A stretch of DNA of 40,530 bases, from contig JADEXV010000041.1 of NCBI GenBank assembly GCA_015206945.1, positions 1-40,530 on the forward strand, read 5' to 3'. Numbering within the stretch: the stretch's first letter is position 1; each line of letters starts with the position of its first letter. Below the pieces are notes generated by a model. The model made no database searches, was not told the DNA's origin, and saw only the letters and a program-made list of their open reading frames with translations. The translations under genes and the position numbers were made by a program. Source of the DNA: Nostocales cyanobacterium LEGE 12452 (GTDB taxonomy: Bacteria; Cyanobacteriota; Cyanobacteriia; Cyanobacteriales; Nostocaceae). Of the stretch, positions 9,180-17,040 are shown one piece after another.

Positions 9180-9270
9180 ATAAATGATATAGGCACAATT
9201 CATGAATTGTGCCTACAAATTATTTTGGGCAATGCATAATTAATTTCTGGAGATGTCTAATATCATTTAT
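9180..9270. repeat. Small inverted-repeat element with a 26-bp perfect palindrome
   Basis: The ends at 9180-9190 and 9260-9270 are 11-bp inverted repeats (ATAAATGATAT and complement). Inside lies a perfect 26-bp palindrome (9190-9215, half-site TAGGCACAATTCA). The right side includes a 22-bp block (9240-9261) that recurs exactly at 11833-11854. No coding potential. Confidence 0.55.
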
Positions 9271-9363
9271 TACTATGTATTAAATATCGCCAATCGGTCA
9301 ATATATGAGTAATATTATCGACATAATACTCTCTAGAGAGTATAAGAATTTATGATTACTTAT

Positions 9364-9369
9364 AAGGAG
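9364..9369 (+). promoter_or_regulatory. Shine-Dalgarno AAGGAG deciding between two starts
   Basis: AAGGAG sits 2 nt before GTG 9372 and 11 nt before ATG 9381. The first spacing is too short for normal initiation, so ATG 9381 is preferred for the beta-helix protein. Confidence 0.5.
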
Positions 9370-9380
9370 CCGTGTTAAAT

Positions 9381-11267
9381 ATGATTCTCCCTTGTGTGTT
9401 TCCTGAGTACCGTAGAGTAGATGTTCTGTTTGCAAAGCTGAAGTTTCTGAAATCAGCAAGGCTTTTATTTTTTAGTTTTTCAGTATTATCTTTTACTGTA
9501 GGTATGGGGGCGGCAAGTATAGCGTTTCTGGGTATCAGCCTGGATAGTGCAATTGCTCAGATTCCATTGACACCAGATTCAGCACCTCTAGGTGAGAAAA
9601 CAACTTCTCAAGTTAACGTGCTATTTGTCAATCCTGGTGTTGGAGATGACAAGGCAGGCAATGGCAGCGAATCCGCTCCTGTAAAAACAATTACCCAAGG
9701 CTTGCGATTAGCTAACGCTAATACTGTAATTATGCTTTCCCCTGGCACTTATAGCGCCGAGACAGGAGAGGAATTTCCCTTAATACTGAAACCGGGTATT
9801 TCAATTCAAGGCAACCCCAGCAATCAAGGTAAAGACATTATCATTCAGGGAGGCGGTGATTACCTGAGTCGGAGCTTTGCCGGTCAAAATGTCGCAATTG
9901 TTGGAGCCAACCAAGTCTTGCTGACTGGGGTAACGGTGACGAACCCTAATCGCCGTGGTTACGGTTTATGGATTGAATCTAGCAATCCGGTAGTCGCAGA
10001 AAATACTTTTACTGGCAATACTCAAGATGGCATTTCTGTCTGTGGTAATGCCGCACCCACAATTAGTAAGAATTACTTTGATCGCAATGGAGCCAATGGC
10101 ATCACAATTGCTGGTAACTCTAGTCCCCAAGTGAAGGAAAATGTCTTTCACCAAACAGGTTTTGGGATTAATATTGCCCAAAATGCTGCTCCTATACTTA
10201 TAGGTAATCAAATTCAGAACAATAGATCGGGAATTATCGTACAAGCAAATGCCCGCCCGATTTTGCGGAATAATTCTATTCAAGATAATAAAGAAGATGG
10301 TTTAGTTGCGATCGCTCAAGCAATGCCAGATTTGGGTAGTGCATCGGAACCAGGGGGTAATACATTTCAAAATAATGCCCGCCATGACATTAACGCTAGC
10401 GCTGCTAAACAAGTGATTTCTGCTGCTGGTAACAACCTTGTGAGCGATCGCATCACTGGCAAGGTAGATATTAATGGTACAACAGCACTAGCAACCCAAA
10501 ATTCTCAACCAGTTCCCAACAACGTATTACGACAAATACCACCAACTGGAGAAATCACCTTCTCGGCTCCTGAAATCTCTGAAACTACCAATGGGCAAAC
10601 CAGCAACAGCATTTCAGCAAATAATCCTGTTTCTACACAATTAAACAGTCAACGGCTGCCATTAATACCAGCCAATAATGTACCGCTTTCCCCGGCTATA
10701 TCCAATGAACAACCACCCACTTCTAGAGTCGCCGGATTTCCTACTCCTAGCAGCTTGTCAGGTAGACAAATACCAATTAACGCACAGCCACCTGATACAC
10801 CACAGTTAAATTACGTGCGGATCGATCCTAATACCATTGAGTTTACTGCCCCTGAGTCCCCATCCAATTCAGTTGCACAGCCACCAGTTTCAAGTATAAG
10901 GAATCAAACACAGCAGCCATTACCAATACTAGAAACTGCTGCTCCAGGTGCTTCAGAACTTTTACCACTTCCCAATCGCAATATCCCTATTGTTAATACT
11001 CGCAATCTGCAAACAAGTTCTGCAAGTATTCCCTATAGTGGTAACTCTGCGACACAATTTGGTGTGCGTTATCGCGTAGTAGTGCCACTTGCAACTGATA
11101 AAGATCAAGATTTAGTGCGATTCCTTGCTCCTGGTGCGTTTCCCACAGTTTGGCAAGGTCAAAGAGTTATGCAAGCAGGAGTTTTTAGTAGTGAATATAA
11201 CGCTAAAGAAATGCTCAAAACACTCTCTAGTAAAGGTTTAAGAGTCATTATGGAGCCATTGAATTGA
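9381..11267 (+). CDS. Secreted right-handed beta-helix protein (DUF1565-like) with C-terminal SPOR-like domain
   Basis: About 628 residues from ATG 9381; an in-frame GTG at 9372 would add three. A long N-terminal signal ends near AIAQ (about 59). Residues about 70-330 form a parallel beta-helix. It opens with the DUF1565 pattern (VNPGVGDDKAGNGSESAPVK, then ITQGLRLAN) and continues with NxF/NxI coils such as NPVVAENTFTGNTQDGISV and APTISKNYFDRNGANGITI. A Pro/Ser/Asn-rich linker runs from about 365 to 545. The last 65 residues (YRVVVPLATD...VMQAGVFSSEYNAKEMLKTL...) look like a SPOR peptidoglycan-binding repeat. It is probably an envelope carbohydrate- or peptidoglycan-associated protein; catalytic activity is not evident. 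It stands alone between repeat-rich spacers. Confidence 0.8.
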   Translation: MILPCVFPEYRRVDVLFAKLKFLKSARLLFFSFSVLSFTVGMGAASIAFLGISLDSAIAQIPLTPDSAPLGEKTTSQVNVLFVNPGVGDDKAGNGSESAPVKTITQGLRLANANTVIMLSPGTYSAETGEEFPLILKPGISIQGNPSNQGKDIIIQGGGDYLSRSFAGQNVAIVGANQVLLTGVTVTNPNRRGYGLWIESSNPVVAENTFTGNTQDGISVCGNAAPTISKNYFDRNGANGITIAGNSSPQVKENVFHQTGFGINIAQNAAPILIGNQIQNNRSGIIVQANARPILRNNSIQDNKEDGLVAIAQAMPDLGSASEPGGNTFQNNARHDINASAAKQVISAAGNNLVSDRITGKVDINGTTALATQNSQPVPNNVLRQIPPTGEITFSAPEISETTNGQTSNSISANNPVSTQLNSQRLPLIPANNVPLSPAISNEQPPTSRVAGFPTPSSLSGRQIPINAQPPDTPQLNYVRIDPNTIEFTAPESPSNSVAQPPVSSIRNQTQQPLPILETAAPGASELLPLPNRNIPIVNTRNLQTSSASIPYSGNSATQFGVRYRVVVPLATDKDQDLVRFLAPGAFPTVWQGQRVMQAGVFSSEYNAKEMLKTLSSKGLRVIMEPLN

Positions 11268-11349
11268 TTAAGAATAATATTGGTTTACCCTCTACTTAAT
11301 ATGTGTTGATGAAAACTGCATATATCGTTTTAATTCAAATCTGTTGTTA

Positions 11350-11553
11350 AGCTCGACTTTATCCAAAATTAAGAACTCGCTTTCTTTATCCGGCAAAAAC
11401 CCTAGCTTTTTGGCAAATACTTTTTCCACGTCACAAATTATAGATGAAGTTAAAAAAGTAAAACTACTGCCCTACAAAGGTTTCAGCTTAAGCGTTCGTG
11501 CAACGACTCCGCAGGAGTATCGCGTTGCGAAAAAAAATGGATAAAGTCGAGCT
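11350..11553. repeat. Inverted-repeat element, 204 bp
   Basis: Perfect 15-bp terminal inverted repeats AGCTCGACTTTATCC (11350-11364) and complement (11539-11553) bound a short element. Its interior contains a near-palindromic CAACGACTCCGCAGGAGT motif similar to interspersed repeats of Nostoc. No transposase is present. Confidence 0.55.
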
Positions 11554-11554
11554 A

Positions 11555-11779
11555 AGAGGATGTTTGAAAAGTCCTGTTTGAAAAGTCCTCTTGTCGGTAT
11601 CAAAAGTTTGAGATCCTCCTAAATCCACCGATAAATTGGGGGACTTTGAATTCCGATTACCCATTTTTCAAGGGGAGAGGCTAGTGCCAAGGGATCTCCC
11701 CAACTGGAGCGACTGGCGTGGGTTAGGGGGGATCTCAAAGTACCTAAAGTCACAGCAAAACACTTTTCAAACAACCTCT
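11555..11779. repeat. Inverted-repeat element, 225 bp, TIR AGAGGATGTTTGAAAAGT
   Basis: 18-bp terminal inverted repeats (11555-11572 and 11762-11779) differ at a single base. The left end carries a direct duplication of GTTTGAAAAGTCCT (11562-11575 and 11576-11589). The same end sequence, ACTTTTCAAACATCCT, recurs at 19371-19386, so the family is dispersed. No open frame of note. Confidence 0.6.
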
Positions 11780-11781
11780 AG

Positions 11782-11852
11782 TAGACATCTCTGAAAAAAA
11801 ATCTCCAGCCCTTATCCTATTTAGGTAAAAACTTAATTTCTGGAGATGTCTA
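11782..11852. repeat. Inverted-repeat element with TAGACATCTC ends that supplies a stop codon
   Basis: 10-bp perfect inverted repeats TAGACATCTC (11782-11791) and GAGATGTCTA (11843-11852). Its right end contains the complement of the TAG stop of the neighbouring minus-strand gene. The right half shares 22 identical bases with 9240-9261, and a TAGACATCTC motif also occurs near 33924. Confidence 0.5.
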
Positions 11853-12623
11853 ATTTATTTTAGGATAATCATTACCTAAAACAATGACTATATCCGCTGT
11901 AGATTTATTGATTTGTATACGCCCATCACCATTAGGAAAATCTGGATATTTAACAGAATTTTTCAATTGATGCTCATAATCAATAACATCCTGAGATCCT
12001 GGCATCCAGCTTGCAATAGATAAAGCAGCATTAATACTTTGTTTTTTTAAGACATAGATTCTGGTTTTAGACATTTTCCATCCGATTGAAGAAGAGTTAG
12101 GAACAGCACAAATCCCAGGAAATCTTTTCAATAATGCTTTTTGAAAATTGTCATCTGCTTTTGGTGAAGCAAAATTAGAAGCATTAATAATACTGAAGTT
12201 AAGTTCTTTAGGAAATTTATACTTTGTTTCTAGCTTTTCTAGCTTCGGAATTACTTGGTCTGGAGCTTCTTGCTTTGGAATTAATTGAGGTGAGGGATTT
12301 GTTTCTAAAGGGTTTTGAGTTGAAATATCTGACCCTGATGTTACTTGAGGTGAGGAATCTGGATTAATTTTTGGTGTCTCAGCCTTAGCCTTGCCATCTT
12401 CTATTAATTTTTGAAGTTCATTTATTTTTATTTGAATATCAGTTACAGATTTGTTTATTCCATTAAACAAGACACTTGTCAAAAGTAATAACACTATAAG
12501 CTGAATAGCTAAACTTCTCCAATCACGTTTTTTAACATTAGATAATCCCCATTGATAATAAAGTTGAAAGACATATTTAGTAGCAGATACAACCTGAGAA
12601 GTTTTAATATTAACTCGAGGCAT
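11850..12623 (-). CDS. Single-pass membrane protein with LytR_C-like C-terminal domain
   Basis: A 257-residue protein I cannot name firmly. Residues 1-35 are basic and cytoplasmic, and one membrane helix spans about 38-57 (SLAIQLIVLLLLTSVLF). A short coiled-coil-like stretch (about 60-80) and a Pro/Ser/Gln-rich linker follow to about 130. The last 120 residues start FSIINASNF and end IVIVLGNDYPKIN, a strand-helix-strand pattern closing with V-V-L-G-x-D-Y as in the LytR_C domain (PF13399) of envelope proteins. This suggests an extracytoplasmic domain near peptidoglycan. Start ATG 12623 has a weak AGGA about 12 nt upstream. Its stop codon lies inside the end of a repeat element, so the original C-terminus may have been altered. 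Confidence 0.65.
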   Translation of the reverse strand: MPRVNIKTSQVVSATKYVFQLYYQWGLSNVKKRDWRSLAIQLIVLLLLTSVLFNGINKSVTDIQIKINELQKLIEDGKAKAETPKINPDSSPQVTSGSDISTQNPLETNPSPQLIPKQEAPDQVIPKLEKLETKYKFPKELNFSIINASNFASPKADDNFQKALLKRFPGICAVPNSSSIGWKMSKTRIYVLKKQSINAALSIASWMPGSQDVIDYEHQLKNSVKYPDFPNGDGRIQINKSTADIVIVLGNDYPKIN

Positions 12624-13126
12624 AATAATGCAATCCTATTTGAGTTGTGGAAATTATCGCGTAGTGGTGAGACAGTGCTTGCTTCTTTGCAAGGCTATGA
12701 GCGCCAGATGGTGTAGGCTAGCGCCAAGATGCTAAAAAAATGTATCTCACTTTTATCAGTACATACTGAACTACAAACTGAAGTTATTGCTTTTCGGATT
12801 ATTTGCCAAGTTTTTCTATAAAACTGAAATTCTTCCAATCAAAGCAATAGAGATTTCCATCAATCATTTAGGACTGCTATTTAGGATTTTTATTTAATTT
12901 TTGAAATCTACGAAAAGTTTAATTGTATTTTTTGACAATCCCTCTTTAGAAGTATTTACTAAATTAAATTTATGTAGAGTTAATTCCATTGGGTTCAGCA
13001 AAAATCCTGTGACATTTGTAAATAAGCAATTGTGCGCCACTATTTAAGGTCAAAAATCAGGTGATCAAAATTTCTCACTCATAATATTGACAAAATCTCT
13101 AACTGACTTAGAAGGAAATAGCTTTC
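12624..13126. other. AT-rich non-coding spacer
   Basis: About 500 bp between two minus-strand genes. I see no gene, hairpin terminator or tandem repeat that I can support. Confidence 0.55.
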
Positions 13127-14356
13127 CTATGCTGGTTTATGATCCAAACGGGTAGCTTGCTCTAGGGCAGCTTTTTCTTTGGCTCGGCGGACATAGGGTT
13201 GTAATTGGGCGCGATCGCAAGCTGTAAAGATACTCAGGTTTTCCAAGGTAATCCCCCGCATCAACATTTCTACGCGCCAGGTTTGTTGTGCTTGAGCGAT
13301 CGCTGGCGTTTGTCCTTGGGGAGTTAACAATCCCTCGCTCCATACTTGCCAACGTGTCTCAAGTTCTGATTCTGAGATGGGTGTACCTGTTTCATTCAGA
13401 AACATCGCTGTTTGAGCATCTTTACGACTTTTCAGCCATTTGATTAAAGGGTTATTAGTAAAAGAACCGTAGCGTTTGCCCAAAATCCACTGATTTACAG
13501 GCACTTGACGGACAAATCCGGGGATTGTGATTTGCAGGAAGTGCCCTTGACTATCGTAAATTTGGTGCGATCGCTCCAAGCTAGTTATTTCTGTAGCGGA
13601 TAACCCAGCGCCAAATAATACGTAAGCTAAAGCATAATCTCGTACTCCGAATTTCCTGGACTGTTGGAGAATTTCGTGAACCAAACTAGCTGGTAAATCA
13701 GCTACTTCTGTGGTGGTGAACCCTCCTTGTAAGGAGTTGATTGCTGATTCTGTTGAAGATGACATGGCTCCATGTAAAAACAACTCCACCAAATTTTCCA
13801 GAAAATCATCCCGATCTTCCCAAAGTTCGTGAAATTCGCTGGTGAACTCAATTACGGCATATCCCAAAATCATCCCATTTAGCAAACTGGCTAATTTCTC
13901 TGCCGGTAAATAGGTATTTAGGTGTCCTTGCTGGATTACAGTAGCTAAATACTGAGCTACATAGCGGTTTGCTTCTGTTACTCCCCTGCCTAGTGCGCGG
14001 CGATTTTCTGCCGGGAATTGGTCGGCCTCACCTACCACAGACCGAACGAACTCTGGCACTCGTTCTAATGTATGTAAAGTGTCACTTGCATAATCTTTAA
14101 GAGCTTGGTAAACATTGCCGGGAGGTGTTGCCCGTCGCACCAGCGATTCACCTAAATCCTTAAAAGCTGCGGACTCTTCCAGCACAGCCAAAAGCAGTCC
14201 ATGCTTATTGCCAAAATTCCGAAATAGAGTCACTTCGTTGACTTCGGCTTTTTCAGCAATTTGGCGAGTTGTGGTAGCGCTAACTCCCTGAGCAGAAAAT
14301 AGATCAAGTGCAGCTTGAATCAGGCGTTGACGAGTGGAAATCAGTTGAGATGACAT
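13127..14356 (-). CDS. TetR-family regulator fused to a degenerate tyrosine-recombinase-like domain
   Basis: A 409-residue protein from ATG 14356; the open frame extends four codons to a TTG, but the ATG is the better start. Residues 1-200 form a complete TetR regulator with helix-turn-helix about 28-47 (TTRQIAEKAEVNEVTLFRNF) and an all-helical ligand domain. A linker (200-220) leads to about 180 residues resembling the XerC/XerD catalytic domain: VRDYALAYVLFGAGLSATEI aligns with RD-x-ALL-x-LY-x-TGLRVSEL, and a C-terminal helix pair ends near Y388. Catalytic residues are missing: S253 replaces Arg I, and the HxLRH box reads AQQTWRVE. It should bind DNA but not recombine it. It is divergent from the desaturase gene, and a 17-bp palindrome lies 8 bp before its start, suggesting autoregulation and control of the desaturase. 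Confidence 0.85.
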   Translation of the reverse strand: MSSQLISTRQRLIQAALDLFSAQGVSATTTRQIAEKAEVNEVTLFRNFGNKHGLLLAVLEESAAFKDLGESLVRRATPPGNVYQALKDYASDTLHTLERVPEFVRSVVGEADQFPAENRRALGRGVTEANRYVAQYLATVIQQGHLNTYLPAEKLASLLNGMILGYAVIEFTSEFHELWEDRDDFLENLVELFLHGAMSSSTESAINSLQGGFTTTEVADLPASLVHEILQQSRKFGVRDYALAYVLFGAGLSATEITSLERSHQIYDSQGHFLQITIPGFVRQVPVNQWILGKRYGSFTNNPLIKWLKSRKDAQTAMFLNETGTPISESELETRWQVWSEGLLTPQGQTPAIAQAQQTWRVEMLMRGITLENLSIFTACDRAQLQPYVRRAKEKAALEQATRLDHKPA

Positions 14357-14363
14357 AGAAAAA

Positions 14364-14380
14364 TGCAAGTGGCACTTGCA
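14364..14380. promoter_or_regulatory. Palindromic operator 1 (TGCAAGTGGCACTTGCA)
   Basis: A 17-bp palindrome, perfect apart from the unpaired centre base, 8 bp upstream of the TetR-family start codon. Its position over the leader fits autorepression. Confidence 0.7.
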
Positions 14381-14411
14381 GGGGGTATCAGAGTTCTGCT
14401 AGCATAACAAA

Positions 14412-14428
14412 TGTAAGTGATACTTGCT
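14412..14428. promoter_or_regulatory. Palindromic operator 2 (TGTAAGTGATACTTGCT)
   Basis: A second imperfect copy of the same site (shared G-Y-AAGTG-n-YACTTGC), 48 bp from operator 1 centre to centre and about 100 bp before the desaturase ATG. It probably serves the desaturase promoter. Confidence 0.65.
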
Positions 14429-14529
14429 TTACTCTACTGTAACTAACTAGTGAGAGGGTGGATAAATCCTCAGTGGGATTATGCCCAATAAAAAGTAAAT
14501 CACTTCATCATCCATCAACAGGAATTTTT

Positions 14530-15387
14530 ATGACCGCAAATTTTGGGGCGATCGCTCCTGAGAGAGGCAACTCACCTCAACTCAGGTGGATAAATGTGGT
14601 ATTTTTTGGTGTATTTCATGCCTTAGCACTTCTGGCTCCTTGGTTTTTCTCCTGGCCAGCATTAGGTTTGCTAGTGTTTTTGCACTGGTTATTCGGGAGT
14701 ATTGGTATTTGCTTGGGATATCACCGACTACTGAGCCATAAGAGTTTCCAAGTTCCCAAGTGGTTAGAGTATGCGATCGCCCTCATTGGAGCGCTGGCTT
14801 TACAAGGCGGCCCGATTTTTTGGGTAGGTGGACACCGCCAGCATCACGCCCACACAGAAGATATCAATTTAGACCCCTATTCTGCCCAAAAAGGATTTTG
14901 GTGGAGCCATATATTGTGGATTTTCTACCCGCGTCCAGAATTTTTTGACTATGACACCTATAAAAAATATGCTCCTGATTTAGCCAGACAACCCTTTTAT
15001 CGTTGGCTAGATCGCTACTTTTTGCTATTGCAAATACCCTTCGGGTTGCTGCTTTATGCTTTAGGAGGATGGTCTTTTGTTTTCTACGGAGTGTTTCTCA
15101 GATGTGTCTTGCTTTGGCACTCAACCTGGTTTGTGAACTCAGCATCACATTTGTGGGGTTATCGCACCTTTGATGCTGATGATGGCGCTCGTAATCTTTG
15201 GTGGGTATCCATCGTCACCTATGGAGAAGGATGGCACAATAACCATCATACTTATCCCCACATGGCGAAATCTGGGTTGTCTTGGTGGGAGATTGATATT
15301 ACTTGGTGGAGCATTCTAGTTTTGCAGACTTTGGGTTTAGCTAAAAAAGTTGTCTCGCGTCCCCCTCAAGGTGCAACTCACGGCTAA
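14530..15387 (+). CDS. desC: Delta-9 acyl-lipid fatty-acid desaturase
   Basis: A 285-residue integral membrane di-iron desaturase. The three histidine boxes are HRLLSH (65-70), HRQHH (102-106) and HNNHH (236-240), with the spacing of the DesC/stearoyl desaturase family. Membrane segments lie at about 22-60, 80-95 and 165-195. It introduces the first double bond at C9 of membrane-lipid acyl chains, using ferredoxin in cyanobacteria. ATG 14530 is preferred because AGGAA (14520-14524) precedes it; the open frame reaches back to a GTG at 14458 but that extension looks non-coding. It is divergent from the TetR fusion with twin operators between, suggesting control by acyl status. Which desC paralogue this is cannot be decided here. 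Confidence 0.92.
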   Translation: MTANFGAIAPERGNSPQLRWINVVFFGVFHALALLAPWFFSWPALGLLVFLHWLFGSIGICLGYHRLLSHKSFQVPKWLEYAIALIGALALQGGPIFWVGGHRQHHAHTEDINLDPYSAQKGFWWSHILWIFYPRPEFFDYDTYKKYAPDLARQPFYRWLDRYFLLLQIPFGLLLYALGGWSFVFYGVFLRCVLLWHSTWFVNSASHLWGYRTFDADDGARNLWWVSIVTYGEGWHNNHHTYPHMAKSGLSWWEIDITWWSILVLQTLGLAKKVVSRPPQGATHG

Positions 15388-15479
15388 ATTGCAACTAAAT
15401 TATCATGAATTTGTTATGCCGATTGCTTCCCGTAGTCGGCTTAATAAAATGTTAAGCATTTTAATTGCATATTTATATC

Positions 15480-15899
15480 ATGATAAATACTTCTAGGTTT
15501 CGTCAGACTATCCTACTAGCTGTTATCACACTCAATCTCATTTCTACTTGGCTACACTATATAGATAATGCATTATTTTTGAGTCAATATCCTGTCCCGG
15601 CGTGGTTCACTTCTGTTGGAGTAATTAGTACTGTAATTGTGATGACTCCAGTAGGACTATTGGAATATTGGTTTTACACCAAAGGTATGTTTTGGTTAGC
15701 GTACTTTTTATTAGTCTTATACTCAATCACTAGTATCTCCAGTCCAGTCCATTATCTCTTTTCGATGGTTGCTCCCATGTCATTAAAAATGCATAGTTTA
15801 ATTTGGCTGGATGGATTTATGGGGCTATTACTGATAGGTTTCTTGCTGTGGTCTAGTTTTGTATTAAAAGAGTGGCGTAGTATACAATCTGTAAATTGA
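15480..15899 (+). CDS. Small four-helix membrane protein, unknown function
   Basis: 139 residues from ATG 15480 (MINTSRFRQ); an upstream TTG at 15465 is less likely. Four hydrophobic segments lie at about 8-27, 40-58, 67-85 and 104-124, with a short basic C-terminus (KEWRSIQSVN). I do not recognise the family. It follows the desaturase by about 90 bp on the same strand and could be co-transcribed, although a weak hairpin (GCCGA / TCGGC, 15418-15440) lies between them. Confidence 0.6.
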   Translation: MINTSRFRQTILLAVITLNLISTWLHYIDNALFLSQYPVPAWFTSVGVISTVIVMTPVGLLEYWFYTKGMFWLAYFLLVLYSITSISSPVHYLFSMVAPMSLKMHSLIWLDGFMGLLLIGFLLWSSFVLKEWRSIQSVN

Positions 15900-16027
15900 T
15901 GTAACATATATATACATATATAATAATTGAAATCGCCGCTCATTCTGTTAATTCTAATTGAACAAAATATTTTACTAGCTATTTCACAGTAAAATCTAAC
16001 GAATTAAATCACTGTAGTGCATCAAGC

Positions 16028-16861
16028 GTGAAAACTGACAGTATTTTTTATCGCCTTTTTCAAGAACTTCCTGGCATCTTTTTTGAATTAATTGGCAATT
16101 CACCCCAAACGGCAGAGACTTATCAATTCTCCTCAATTGAAATTAAGCAAACGGCATTCCGTATAGATGGTGTTTTTCTCCCAACACAAGGAGAAGAAAA
16201 TCCGATTTATTTTGTTGAAGTCCAGTTTCAAACTGATACAGAAATTTATTCACGCCTATTTTCAGAAATTTCTTTATACTTACGCCAAAATAAACCGAAA
16301 AATTCTTGGCGAGGAGTAGTTATCTATCCCAATCGCAGTTTAGATACAGCAGATATCAAGAATTACAGTGAATTTTTCGCTAGCCAGCGCATCAGTCGCA
16401 TTTACCTTAATGAATTAGGTGAAACTGCATCATTGCCAGTTGGAATTGCTACGATGAAATTAGTGGTCGATGAAGAGGAGACAGCTATTATCGCTGCTAG
16501 GCAGTTAATAGACAGAACCCAGCAAGAAATCAACATCGAACCACAACGGCGGCAGCTACTAGAATTAATAGAGACAATTTTGGTTTATAAGTTTCCGGCG
16601 ATGAGTCGAGAGGAGATTGAAGGTATGTTTGGGCTAAGTGATTTGAAAAAAACACGAGTTTATCAAGAAGGGAAGGAAGAGGGCAAACAAGAAGGCAAGC
16701 AAGAAGGTAAACAAGAAGGAGCGCGTGAAGAAAAGTTTAGAATGATACCTTTGTTGTTAAGATTGGGATTGAGTTTTGAAGAAACTGCGAAAGAGTTAGA
16801 TTTGAGTCTAGAAGAAATTCAGCAAGAAATGCAAAAACAGCCTTCAAGTCAGGATACGTAA
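16028..16861 (+). CDS. Rpn/DUF2887 family PD-(D/E)XK nuclease-like protein
   Basis: A 277-residue protein (GTG start) of the DUF2887 group (PF11103), related to Rpn recombination-promoting nucleases and often called a putative transposase in cyanobacteria. The start DSIFYRLFQELPGIFFELIG is characteristic. The nuclease core includes RIDGVFLP (D) followed by YFVEVQFQTD (E-V-Q), the D...ExQ active-site pattern. A helical region follows, then an in-frame repeat of EGKQ units (about 215-233), encoded by near-identical 12-bp repeats, before a C-terminal helix. These proteins occur in many diverged copies in cyanobacteria. The EGKQ stretch is a typical expansion-prone segment. There is no mobile-element end nearby and no operon partner. 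Confidence 0.82.
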   Translation: MKTDSIFYRLFQELPGIFFELIGNSPQTAETYQFSSIEIKQTAFRIDGVFLPTQGEENPIYFVEVQFQTDTEIYSRLFSEISLYLRQNKPKNSWRGVVIYPNRSLDTADIKNYSEFFASQRISRIYLNELGETASLPVGIATMKLVVDEEETAIIAARQLIDRTQQEINIEPQRRQLLELIETILVYKFPAMSREEIEGMFGLSDLKKTRVYQEGKEEGKQEGKQEGKQEGAREEKFRMIPLLLRLGLSFEETAKELDLSLEEIQQEMQKQPSSQDT

Positions 16862-17040
16862 CCTACAATTACAGCAAATTCGAAATTCATGAGTCAGAAT
16901 TTAGAAGTAAAATAGGCTTTATACCTGGCTTTGAGACTTAGCTTGTGTACTTCAATAACTTTAAATTCGCTGTATGCTTGATCGCGGATTTACCTACATA
17001 TTCTTACTATTTTCCATTCCCAGAATTTTTAATTTTTTCT

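Larger units (their letters stand above)
8879..9371. other. Spacer rich in inverted repeats
   Basis: No gene is seen. It contains a 9-bp inverted repeat TGTAGAGAC (9103-9111 / 9125-9133) of a type common in Nostoc intergenic DNA, and the palindrome-bearing element at 9180-9270 listed separately. Confidence 0.6.
11268..11849. other. Non-coding repeat cluster
   Basis: Three inverted-repeat units lie almost end to end (11350-11553, 11555-11779, 11782-11852) and are listed separately. An open frame of 66 codons inside (TTG start at 11344) shows no protein-like features and is not called. Confidence 0.7.

Noticed and set aside
8879..9371. THI-element riboswitch upstream of thiE
   Set aside because: No CUGAGA or matching core sequence was found on the minus strand in this spacer.
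11344..11544. 66-codon frame with a TTG start inside the repeat cluster
   Set aside because: It spans a 204-bp inverted-repeat element almost exactly, has no ribosome-binding site and no recognisable protein features.
15418..15440. Hairpin GCCGA/TCGGC as terminator of the desaturase gene
   Set aside because: Only a 5-bp stem with a 13-nt loop and no clean T-run.
16672..16722. EGKQ-coding 12-bp repeats considered as a mobile repeat insertion
   Set aside because: They are in frame and typical of internal expansion in Rpn/DUF2887 proteins.
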